From Bifidobacteriaceae bacterium (GTDB lineage: Bacteria > Actinomycetota > Actinomycetes > Actinomycetales > WQXJ01), in the NCBI GenBank assembly GCA_031261885.1, contig JAISIU010000330.1:1-5947 (forward strand): a DNA stretch of 5,947 nt, read 5' to 3'. The notes under the pieces were generated by a model. It was not told the origin of the DNA, ran no database searches, and was given only the letters and a program-made list of their open reading frames with translations. Positions within the stretch are counted from its first letter, which is position 1. Each line of letters begins with the position of its first letter. Position numbers and translations under genes: made by a program. Shown one piece after another: positions 1 through 5,290 of this stretch.

Positions 1-3
1 AGA

Positions 4-47
4 CCCCGCCAGGGCTAGAGCCGCAAGGCTTCCCCAAATCGGCGGGG
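4..47. terminator. Hairpin with T-rich flank, possible terminator of a gene left of the window
   Basis: CCCCGCC (4-10) pairs perfectly with GGCGGGG (41-47). Inside the loop a second small hairpin can form, AGCC (19-22), GCAA tetraloop, GGCT (27-30). On the plus strand the outer stem is followed by CATTTTATT, the T-rich run expected of an intrinsic terminator for a plus-strand gene ending left of the window. The long internal loop weakens this reading, and the left flank is cut off, so minus-strand function cannot be judged. Confidence 0.4.
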
Positions 48-121
48 CATTTTATTGCCCAATCACCGGAAGGACCCCCGATGACGCCCCAACCGGCGCG
101 AGCGCCACGCGGTCCCACCCT

Positions 122-170
122 GGGTGCGGTTCGGCGTCGTCCACCGACGATGTCGAACCGCACCTTTCTG
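122..170 (+). terminator. Long hairpin terminator made from an inverted pair of the window's repeat family
   Basis: GGTGCGGTTCGGCGTCG (123-139) and CGATGTCGAACCGCACC (148-164) form a 17-bp stem around an 8-base loop, with two G-T wobbles on the plus strand (134/153 and 136/151). TTTCTGTT follows directly. The wobbles and the T-rich tail favour plus-strand RNA, so it may end a gene entering from the left. The exporter gene stops convergently at 200, so its transcript also crosses the hairpin. The right arm matches the repeat at 1746-1768 in 21 of 23 positions, making this a diverged member of the CGATGCCG repeat family. Confidence 0.55.
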
Positions 171-199
171 TTACCGCCTCACCCGGCGGGCCGGGCCCG

Positions 200-1702
200 T
201 CAGCGGGGCTTGCGCTTGTCGGATAGCTTCGGGACCACGAGCGCAATGACGAAGGACGCGAGCGTGGCGACGAGGAACGCGACGTGGAATCCCGTCGCCG
301 CGCCCGCGGCGCCCGCGCCGACGCCGACCCCGGCGAGGACCGTCGCCATGACCGCGGAGCCGGCCGCGCCGCCCACGTTCTGGATGATGCGCTGGCCCAC
401 GCCCGCGTGCGGCACCAGGGCCGGATCGACGCCGGTGTAGGCGTCGGTCATGAGCGGCATCGTGAGCGCGCCGAGCCCGGCGCCGCGCACCAGCAGGGCG
501 GCCACGAGCAGCGCCCACCCGGTGTGCGCGCCCGCCCAGATGAGCGGCACGCTGCCGGCGAACGTCAGCGCCAGGCCCACCCAGACCACGCGCCGCGCGC
601 CGACGCGGTCGACGGCCAGCCCGGCCAGCGGCCGGATCGCCATCATGCCGACGCCCTGGGGGATCAGCGCGAGCGCCGCGCCCGTGACGCTGAGGCCGCG
701 CAGCTCCTGGAAGTACAGCGGCAGCACGAGCATGAGGCCGTTGTTCAGCAGCCCGGTGAACAGCATGGCGATGCCGGAGCCCGTGAAGCTCGGCAGGTGG
801 AACAGGGACAGCGGCACGATGGCGGCATCGCCGACCCGGTGCGCGTGCCAGATGTACAGCCCGAACAACGCGACGCCGGCGACGAGGCAGCCGGCGGCCC
901 GCCAGGCCACTCCCGCGCCACCCGAGCCGAGCGAGGCCAGTTCGCTGATGCCGTAGAGCGCGAGCGCCGACCCGGCGCCGGCCTCGGTCAGGCCGAGCCA
1001 GTCGAGCCGCGGCCGCTTGCCATTCCCGGAGCCGTCCCCGGAGCCGTCGACGGGCACGGGCGGGACGCTCGGCAGCACGAGCCACAGCACGATCAGCCCG
1101 GCGGCCGCGAACAGGACGTTGATGAAGAAGATCCAGCGCCACGAGCCGGCCTGGATCAGGAACCCGCCGAGCACGGGGCCGAGGATCGGCCCCAGGACCA
1201 TCGGCGTACCGACGATGGCGGTGAGCCGCCCGAGCGCGTCGGCGCCGGCCAGGCGCACGAGGATCGAGGTGGACAGCGGCGTGATGATGCCGGCCGCGGC
1301 GCCCTGCGCGAGGCGCGCCGCGATGAGCCAGCCGGCGGAGCCCGTGCAGCCGGCGGCCACGGACGTGAGGCAGAAGGCCAGTTCGGCCCACAGGAACACG
1401 GTCTTGGCGTCGAGGCGTTGCTGGAGCCAGCCGGAGAAGGGCACGGCCACGGCCAACGCCAGCACGTAGCCGGTGATGGCCCACTGGATGGTGCCGAGCC
1501 CCGCGTGCATGGCCTTGGCCAGCGGCGCGACGGCGATGTTCATCATCGTGGAGGCGAGCATCGGGGCGATGGCCCCGAGGGCCACGGCCCAGGCGGCCCG
1601 GGTCACGGACTTGGGAAGTTTGCCGGGCTTGGCCGGCTTGCCCGCCGCGGCCGGGGCCGGTGCGGAGGCGGATGCGGTGACGGTTGATGTCCTCATGCCC
1701 AT
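200..1702 (-). CDS. MFS exporter, DHA2 (14-helix) family drug/proton antiporter
   Basis: A 500-residue polytopic membrane protein, the usual size for DHA2 exporters, which use the proton gradient to expel drugs or other small molecules. Family marks are visible: RLAQGAAAG (130-138, motif B), GPILGPVLGG (171-180, antiporter motif C), then WRWIFFIN (188-195), typical of DHA2, and DRVGARR (365-371), the second motif A. The first motif A (GWLQQRLDAK, 91-100) is degenerate. In the first helix the usual L-D-x-T-x-V-N reads LASTMMNIAVAP (49-60), so the common Asp is absent. Residues 5-32 are an Ala/Pro/Lys-rich cytoplasmic tail, and 211-232 is a Gly/Ser/Asp-rich loop. The start at 1702 (alternative 1696) is chosen because the frame, although open up to an ATG at 1897, there reads through intergenic repeats. 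A weak GGGGCGA lies upstream. It is a single gene with its own upstream gap; the substrate cannot be told. Confidence 0.9.
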   Translation of the reverse strand: MGMRTSTVTASASAPAPAAAGKPAKPGKLPKSVTRAAWAVALGAIAPMLASTMMNIAVAPLAKAMHAGLGTIQWAITGYVLALAVAVPFSGWLQQRLDAKTVFLWAELAFCLTSVAAGCTGSAGWLIAARLAQGAAAGIITPLSTSILVRLAGADALGRLTAIVGTPMVLGPILGPVLGGFLIQAGSWRWIFFINVLFAAAGLIVLWLVLPSVPPVPVDGSGDGSGNGKRPRLDWLGLTEAGAGSALALYGISELASLGSGGAGVAWRAAGCLVAGVALFGLYIWHAHRVGDAAIVPLSLFHLPSFTGSGIAMLFTGLLNNGLMLVLPLYFQELRGLSVTGAALALIPQGVGMMAIRPLAGLAVDRVGARRVVWVGLALTFAGSVPLIWAGAHTGWALLVAALLVRGAGLGALTMPLMTDAYTGVDPALVPHAGVGQRIIQNVGGAAGSAVMATVLAGVGVGAGAAGAATGFHVAFLVATLASFVIALVVPKLSDKRKPR

Positions 1703-1747
1703 TACTGTCGCCCCGGGCGCTGACGCGGCGCTGACGTGGGCCGGGGA

Positions 1748-1927
1748 CGATGCCGAACCGCGCCTTTCCCGCCCAACTCGCCTTACGGCATCGGGCGCTT
1801 TCCGCAAGGGTGGACGATGCCGGGCCGCCCCTTTCCCACCCAACTCCCCTTCCGACATCGGGCACTTTCCGAAAAGGCGCACGATGCCGGGCCGCACCTT
1901 ATATGTGGGCGTCGCCGGACGGCATCG
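1748..1927. repeat. Tandem array of three 67-bp palindromic repeat units
   Basis: CGATGCCG occurs at 1748, 1815 and 1882, an exact 67-base period. The partner CGGCATCG occurs 38 bases on, at 1786, 1853 (as CGACATCG) and 1920. Units 1 and 2 agree at about 55 of 67 positions by hand count, including the inner CCGCxCCTTTCCC and the spacer GGGCxCTTTCCG. Unit 3 keeps the arms and CCGCACCTT but has a different loop. The arms alternate in orientation, so each can pair with either neighbour (30-base loop inside a unit, 21-base gap between units). The array fills the gap between the RHH gene stop (1943) and the exporter start (1702), and could act as a terminator, 3'-end stabiliser or protein-binding site. 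The period is not a multiple of three and the array shows no convincing gene. Confidence 0.85.
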
Positions 1928-1942
1928 GGCACGGTCAGGAGG

Positions 1943-2197
1943 TCAGGATGGTTTGGGCGGGCGGCCGCGCCTGGGGAGCGGCCCGGCCGTGCGCGGGGCG
2001 CGGCCCACCCGGGTGAGCGCGGCGCGCAGCAGGTATTCGATTTGGGCGTTGACGGAGCGGAGGTCGTCGGCGGCCCAGTGGGCGATGGCGTCGTGGATGG
2101 CCGGGTCGAGGCGCAGCAGGACGGATTTGCGGACGCGCGGGGCCGGCTGGGCGGACTCCCCCGCCGCGCCGGCCCCGTCACGTTCCGCGGCGTTCAC
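1943..2197 (-). CDS. Small ribbon-helix-helix (Arc/HicB-like) DNA-binding protein with AT-hook-like tail
   Basis: An 84-residue protein starting at GTG 2197, whose GTGA overlaps the SPFH stop by 4 bases. No ATG is available nearby, and this overlap implies translational coupling. Residues 24-30 (KSVLLRL) fit the DNA-contacting beta strand of the ribbon-helix-helix fold. Residues 32-45 and 48-61 (SVNAQIEYLLRAAL) fit its two helices; SxNAQI is characteristic of Arc-like antitoxin/repressor proteins. The tail PRRGRPPK (75-82) contains the GRP core of an AT-hook, which in known proteins contacts the minor groove of AT-rich DNA. Residues 2-22 are Ala/Gly-rich and probably disordered. The place directly after an SPFH gene suggests that it represses this operon; the AT-rich palindrome at 3208-3227 is the obvious candidate site. 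This is inferred. It could also be one half of a toxin-antitoxin pair, but no toxin lies beside it. Confidence 0.82.
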   Translation of the reverse strand: MNAAERDGAGAAGESAQPAPRVRKSVLLRLDPAIHDAIAHWAADDLRSVNAQIEYLLRAALTRVGRAPRTAGPLPRRGRPPKPS

Positions 2198-3165
2198 GCG
2201 TACAGGCTCCCGGTGTTGACGACGGGCGTGGCGCGGGAGTCGCCGGCCAGGACCACGAGGAGGTTGGAGACCATGGCGGCGCGGCGTTCGTCGTCGAGCA
2301 CCACGACGTGCTCGTCCTCGAGGCGGGCGAGGGCGTCGTTGACGATCCCGACCGCGCCTTCGACGATGGTTTGCCGGGCGGCGATGATCGCGCCGGCTTG
2401 TTGGCGTTGCAGCATGGCTTGGGCGATCTCGGGCGCGTAGGCGAGTTTGGAGATGCGGGCTTCGACGATGTCGACGCCGGCCACGGCGACGCGTTCGGTG
2501 ACCTCGGCGGCGAGGCGGCCGGAGACGGCTTCGGGAGCGCCGCGCAGTGTGGGGCGGGCCGGGTCGTCGGGGCCGTCGTAGGGGTAGGCGCCCGTGATGT
2601 GGCGCAGCGCGGCCTCGGATTGGACGGTGACGAAGGTGTCGTAGTTGTCGACGGCGAACGTGGCTTTGGCCGTGTCCGTGACTTTCCAGACGATGATCGC
2701 GGCGATGTCGACGGGGTTGCCTTGGGCGTCGTTGACCTTGAGTTCGGCGGTTTCGAAGTTGCGGACGCGGACCGTGAGCCGTTTGTGCACGGAGAACGGG
2801 CGCACCGTGGAGAGGCCGGCGCGGCGGACGGTGCCGATGTAGCGGCCGAAGAACGTGAGGACCTTGGTGTCGCCGGGTTGCACGATGACGAGGGCGGGGA
2901 ACGTGAGGACGGCGAGCACGCAGCCGATGGCGCAGATGCCGCCGCCGATGCCGTTCCACAGGCCGCTTTGGCCGTGGGTGGCGGCGAGGACGATGCCGCC
3001 GGCGAACAGGATGATGCCGAGCACGATGAGGCCGATGCCGAGGGCGCCGGAGCGTGCCCGGTACTCGACCTCGACGATGTCGGTGGGGTGGGGGTCGGTG
3101 GTCTTGGGGGTTGGGGGCTGGGTTTGGGTCTGAGCCTGGGTCTGGGGATGGGGTTGCGCGGTCAT
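2194..3165 (-). CDS. SPFH (band 7/stomatin-like) membrane protein
   Basis: A 323-residue protein. Residues 1-28 are polar and low in complexity (QTQAQTQTQ, many Pro). Two hydrophobic segments follow, about 41-62 and 71-95, joined by a short loop, so the protein is membrane-anchored. Next comes an SPFH domain, from about VIVQPGDTKVLTFFG (93-107) through VNDAQGNPVDIAAIIVWKVTD (144-164) to SGRLAAEVTERVAVAGVDIVEARI (215-238). A helical stretch with QRQQAGAIIAAR (253-264) follows. SPFH proteins assemble into oligomeric membrane microdomain scaffolds, and some regulate membrane proteases; the partner here is unknown. The start at 3165 is preferred over an upstream in-frame ATG (3213) because AAGGAGG lies 5 bases before it. 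First gene of a two-gene operon with the RHH gene, sharing 4 bases. No NfeD-type protease is visible beside it, so this is not the usual NfeD-SPFH pair. Confidence 0.9.
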   Translation of the reverse strand: MTAQPHPQTQAQTQTQPPTPKTTDPHPTDIVEVEYRARSGALGIGLIVLGIILFAGGIVLAATHGQSGLWNGIGGGICAIGCVLAVLTFPALVIVQPGDTKVLTFFGRYIGTVRRAGLSTVRPFSVHKRLTVRVRNFETAELKVNDAQGNPVDIAAIIVWKVTDTAKATFAVDNYDTFVTVQSEAALRHITGAYPYDGPDDPARPTLRGAPEAVSGRLAAEVTERVAVAGVDIVEARISKLAYAPEIAQAMLQRQQAGAIIAARQTIVEGAVGIVNDALARLEDEHVVVLDDERRAAMVSNLLVVLAGDSRATPVVNTGSLYA

Positions 3166-3170
3166 GGCCG

Positions 3171-3177
3171 CCTCCTT
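3171..3177 (-). promoter_or_regulatory. Strong Shine-Dalgarno for the SPFH gene
   Basis: On the minus strand AAGGAGG ends 5 bases before the ATG at 3165. It decides this start against the longer open frame beginning at 3213, which would also run through the candidate operator. Confidence 0.8.
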
Positions 3178-3207
3178 GGGTGAGCCGTCCGGTATCGGCC
3201 GGCCGTG

Positions 3208-3228
3208 TATCAAAGTGATATCACATTA
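3208..3228. promoter_or_regulatory. AT-rich palindrome/direct-repeat operator candidate upstream of the SPFH-RHH operon
   Basis: GTGATATCAC (3215-3224) is a perfect 10-bp palindrome, with further A/T pairs at 3212-3213 and 3226-3227. TATCA is also repeated at 3208-3212 and 3219-3223, 11 bases apart, about one DNA turn, so two sites may lie on the same face of the helix. It is an AT-rich island in very GC-rich surroundings, 43-63 bases upstream of the SPFH start. Ribbon-helix-helix dimers commonly bind such paired short sites, so autoregulation by the operon's RHH protein is a reasonable inference. Promoter elements probably overlap it (TGATAC on the minus strand is -10-like), but I cannot fix them. 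Confidence 0.5.
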
Positions 3229-3267
3229 ACCCGGTGAGCGCCGGGCGCGCAACCCCGCCCGGCGGAA

Positions 3268-3323
3268 GCGCCCGATGCCGCACCGCACCTCCCGTACGCG
3301 ACCCGCCGCCCGGCATCGGGCGC
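3268..3323. repeat. Single palindromic repeat copy with perfect 13-bp stem behind the ATPase gene
   Basis: GCGCCCGATGCCG (3268-3280) is the exact reverse complement of CGGCATCGGGCGC (3311-3323), with a 30-base loop. Arm offset (38) and loop length (30) equal those of the units at 1748-1927, and the inner CACCGCACCT also matches the family. It begins 7 bases beyond the ATPase stop codon. There is no T run on either side, so if it ends transcription it does so without the classic tail. It could instead protect the mRNA end or bind a protein. Confidence 0.75.
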
Positions 3324-3330
3324 GGCTGGG

Positions 3331-4767
3331 TCAGCGGTCCGCCCAGGCCGCGAGGAGGTCGCCTGCGGTCCAGACCTGGGCGAAGCCGGCGTCGTCAGTC
3401 CCGCCGGCCGGACAGACGGCGACCAGGTCCGTGCCGGGCCCCGCGCCAAGGACCGCGGTGGCGCCGTCGGCCAGGGCCGCGCGGTCGGCGGCGTCGACCG
3501 GCCGGTCGGGGCGCCATTTGACGGTCCCGACGAACTCGATTCGACTGGCCGGCCGGCGGTCGGCCGCCACGAGGTCGATCTCGGGGCGGTTCGCGCGGTT
3601 CCACCACCCGCCCAGCGCGCCGGCATCGGACCACCGGGTGCCGGCCAGGCAGCGCCACAGCGACTCGCGCACCACCGGCTCGATGGCCCGGCCGCGCCAC
3701 GACGGGTAGCCGGCGGCGTGCCTGGCCAGCGCGAGGTCGGGCCGGCCGCGGTCGATGTCGCCGAGCGCTGGTTCAACGAAGGCCAGCCAGTAGCGCAGGG
3801 CCGGGTCGGCGATGCGGTAGCGCCTGAGCTTGTGGGCCGGTTTGGCGGAGAGCGGTTCCTCGGCCACGATCAGGCGTTGCTCGATGAGGCGCTCCAACGT
3901 GTTCGTGACCGTGGTGGTGGCCAGCTGGCCGCCCGGCGTGGCGCGTTGGATGGCGGCGAACGTTCGTTCTCCGCGGCCGCCGATGGCGGTCAGGACGTCG
4001 CGTTGAACGGTTCCGGCGCCGAGCCGGCCGTCCAGGATGCGGGTGCCGGACACGACGAGGGCGCTGGTGGAACGCTGAAAGGAGGCGCCGAGGAAGTCGC
4101 CCGTGCCCATGCCGGGTTCCCATTCCTGGGCGATCAGCGGTTGGCCGCCCGTGATCAAGAGGGCGTCGAAGGCGTCGATGCCGCTAGTGCCGGTCATGTC
4201 CGCCACCTCGGCGGGCGTGAGCGGGCCGAGGACCATCTCGCTGGCGCGGCCGTAGAACGGCTGGTCGGGGCCCGCGAGTTGTTCCATCGCGGAGATGTCG
4301 CTGCCGACCAGCAGCAGCAGGACGGGCTTGCGCGAGAGGCGCTGGTCCCAGACCCGCTGCAGCTCCCCCGCGCCGCCCGGGAACTTCTCGAGCAGCCACG
4401 GCGCCTCGTCGATGATGACGATGCTTGGGGCGGTGGCCGGCAACGCGGCGTCGAGCAGTGTGAGCGCGGCGGTCAGCGTGCCGGGTGCGGCGCCGTCCGC
4501 GATGGCCGCGTCCGGCAGCGGCGAGGCGGCGATGGCGGCCGCGAACTCGGCCAGTTCCTGGTCCGCCGGGGCGCGGCGGGCGGCCTCGAACGCGACGGTG
4601 GGCGCGCCCGTCCGGGCGGCGAACTCGGTGGCGAGGCGGGACTTGCCGATGCGGCGGCGGCCGCGCAGCAGCACGGCGGCGCCCTTGTCCGCACGGCGGC
4701 CGCGGCGCACGGGCTCGAACAGCGCGTCCAGCTCGGCGATCTGCTTGGTCCTGCCGACGAACCCCAT
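3331..4767 (-). CDS. AAA-type ATPase with C-terminal DUF234 (degenerate nuclease-like) domain
   Basis: A 478-residue protein. The N-terminal ATPase domain has Walker A GRRRIGKS (36-43), Walker B SIVIIDE (115-121), a VGSDISAMEQL sensor-like segment (154-164) and FYGRASEMVLGPLTPAEV (171-188), all in the order usual for archaeal-type ATPases of the DUF234 group. A winged-helix segment follows (about 266-325). The C-terminal part (about 326-478) contains YWLAFVEP, WWNRANRPEIDLV (388-400) and IEFVGTVKW (410-418). These resemble a PD-(D/E)xK core with D398 and K417, but the acidic residue normally two before the Lys is Thr415, so nuclease activity is doubtful. Start 4767 has AGGAGGG upstream; the ATG at 4809 lies inside the promoter repeats. 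Function is not established for the family; roles in DNA handling or mobile elements are guesses. It is transcribed alone, divergently from the HTH-PIN pair. Confidence 0.85.
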   Translation of the reverse strand: MGFVGRTKQIAELDALFEPVRRGRRADKGAAVLLRGRRRIGKSRLATEFAARTGAPTVAFEAARRAPADQELAEFAAAIAASPLPDAAIADGAAPGTLTAALTLLDAALPATAPSIVIIDEAPWLLEKFPGGAGELQRVWDQRLSRKPVLLLLVGSDISAMEQLAGPDQPFYGRASEMVLGPLTPAEVADMTGTSGIDAFDALLITGGQPLIAQEWEPGMGTGDFLGASFQRSTSALVVSGTRILDGRLGAGTVQRDVLTAIGGRGERTFAAIQRATPGGQLATTTVTNTLERLIEQRLIVAEEPLSAKPAHKLRRYRIADPALRYWLAFVEPALGDIDRGRPDLALARHAAGYPSWRGRAIEPVVRESLWRCLAGTRWSDAGALGGWWNRANRPEIDLVAADRRPASRIEFVGTVKWRPDRPVDAADRAALADGATAVLGAGPGTDLVAVCPAGGTDDAGFAQVWTAGDLLAAWADR

Positions 4768-4770
4768 GGC

Positions 4771-4777
4771 CCCTCCT
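4771..4777 (-). promoter_or_regulatory. Shine-Dalgarno for the ATPase gene
   Basis: AGGAGGG on the minus strand lies 3 bases before the ATG at 4767. The spacing is short but the match is strong. It supports this start over the in-frame ATG at 4809. Confidence 0.65.
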
Positions 4778-4792
4778 GCCTCGCGCGGACGT

Positions 4793-4844
4793 AAACTTGC
4801 TTCAAGCAAACTTTACCAACCAAAACTTTGCTCAGCACAAGTTT
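4793..4844. promoter_or_regulatory. Three AAACTT repeats at 15-bp spacing, candidate regulator sites of the ATPase promoter
   Basis: AAACTT occurs at 4793, 4808 and 4823, exactly 15 bases apart, and in inverted form (AAGTTT) at 4839-4844. AAACTTG (4793-4799) and CAAGTTT (4838-4844) bound the block as an inverted repeat. Within it TTGCTT and AAGCAA (4797-4809) form a 13-base palindrome with one central base. The block is AT-rich in a GC-rich region and lies 26-77 bases upstream of the ATPase start, where promoter and operator are expected; TAAAGT on the minus strand (4810-4815) could be a -10 element. No regulator can be named. Confidence 0.55.
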
Positions 4845-4853
4845 CTGCGCCAA

Positions 4854-4891
4854 GTCACACCGTGGGCGATCACGCCATCGCACAATGTGAC
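4854..4891. promoter_or_regulatory. Inverted repeat GTCACA...TGTGAC in the divergent control region
   Basis: GTCACA (4854-4859) is the reverse complement of TGTGAC (4886-4891), and GGCG/CGCC (4864-4867, 4872-4875) can pair inside. It lies between the ATPase repeats and the HTH gene start, so it could be an operator for either side. The half-site resembles the TGTGA/TCACA of CRP-type regulators, but the 26-base gap is too wide for the usual single CRP site. Chance is not excluded. Confidence 0.3.
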
Positions 4892-4912
4892 CAGATAGAA
4901 CTACCTTGTCTG

Positions 4913-4945
4913 TTCAGCATGTGTTAGCCTGTGAGCATGTCTGAA
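4913..4945 (+). promoter_or_regulatory. Leaderless promoter and possible autoregulatory site of the HTH-PIN pair
   Basis: TAGCCT (4925-4930) is a plausible -10 element. With the usual 6-7 base distance, transcription would begin at or just before the ATG at 4937. No Shine-Dalgarno precedes that ATG, so a leaderless mRNA, common in Actinomycetota, fits. No clear -35 is seen at 17 bases. The -10 is framed by an imperfect inverted repeat, TTCAGCATG (4913-4921) and CATGTCTGAA (4936-4945), differing by one inserted base. A protein bound there would cover the promoter; the HTH protein encoded next is the natural candidate (inference). Confidence 0.4.
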
Positions 4946-5290
4946 GCCGTGTTGACGTTGGAGCCCGAGGCACTCACCTCGGAGGACGCGAGCCCATCGT
5001 GGGCGGAGTCGCTGATCGGCTTCGTGCGCCGAGCCGCACAGCTCGGCGAGACGGTGATGGTCTCGACCAAACCGAAGATGATGACCCCGGCGGAGGTCGC
5101 GCGCGGCCTCAACATGTCCAGGTCCACGGTGTCCCGCAAGATCGCCGCAGGTGAGATCCATTCGGTCAAGGTGGGCAATCGGCATCGGATCCCCTACACG
5201 GAGTTCCGGCACGTGTGGACCGAGACCATGCACCGGTTCGCGGCCGCCGAGGCGTCCGATTTAGAGGCGGATCTGTTCGGTGACGACTAG
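4937..5290 (+). CDS. Excisionase/MerR-type HTH protein, probable antitoxin of the PIN protein
   Basis: A 117-residue protein. Residues 49-90 form an excisionase-family helix-turn-helix: MTPAEVARGLNMSRSTVSRKIAAGEI, then the wing VGNRHRIPYTEF. Residues 1-40 contain an amphipathic stretch (WAESLIGFVRRAAQL, 22-36). The tail after residue 101 is acidic (ASDLEADLFGDD), as in antitoxin segments that wrap a toxin. The ATG at 4937 is preferred; a GTG at 4931, in frame and two codons earlier, would sit directly against the -10 element. The gene overlaps the PIN gene by 11 bases, so the two are co-expressed. In actinobacteria HTH proteins of this fold are known as partners of PIN-domain proteins, in place of VapB. 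It probably binds the PIN protein and represses the shared promoter. It contains a TTA codon (5260-5262), rare in such DNA. Excisionase of a mobile element is the alternative, but no integrase is present. Confidence 0.8.
   Translation: MSEAVLTLEPEALTSEDASPSWAESLIGFVRRAAQLGETVMVSTKPKMMTPAEVARGLNMSRSTVSRKIAAGEIHSVKVGNRHRIPYTEFRHVWTETMHRFAAAEASDLEADLFGDD

Noticed and set aside
4..47. tRNA or other structured RNA gene
   Set aside because: The hairpins do not fit a cloverleaf (no T-loop or anticodon arm), and the T-rich tail is explained by a terminator.
284..1687. Long open frame on the plus strand opposite the exporter gene (also another long minus frame, 171-1865)
   Set aside because: Products are Arg/Gly/His/Ala-rich with no domain pattern, as expected of alternative frames in GC-rich genes; the exporter frame has clear MFS motifs.
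1703..1897. N-terminal extension of the exporter to the ATG at 1897
   Set aside because: These 65 codons translate the 67-base repeats, whose period is not a multiple of three, and the peptide is Arg-rich with no membrane or family similarity.
1748..1927. CRISPR array
   Set aside because: Only three units, spacers as similar to each other as the repeats, arms in alternating orientation and no cas genes.
2308..3183. Open frame on the plus strand opposite the SPFH gene
   Set aside because: Gly/Asp/Val-rich shadow of a clear SPFH coding sequence; no independent start signals.
3718..4794. Open frame of 358 codons opposite the ATPase gene
   Set aside because: Low-complexity Gly/Ala/Arg/Glu composition; the opposite strand carries Walker A, Walker B and DUF234 motifs.
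4937..5290. Excisionase of an integrated element with attachment sites
   Set aside because: No integrase, tRNA gene or long direct repeats in the window, and the overlap with a PIN gene favours an antitoxin.
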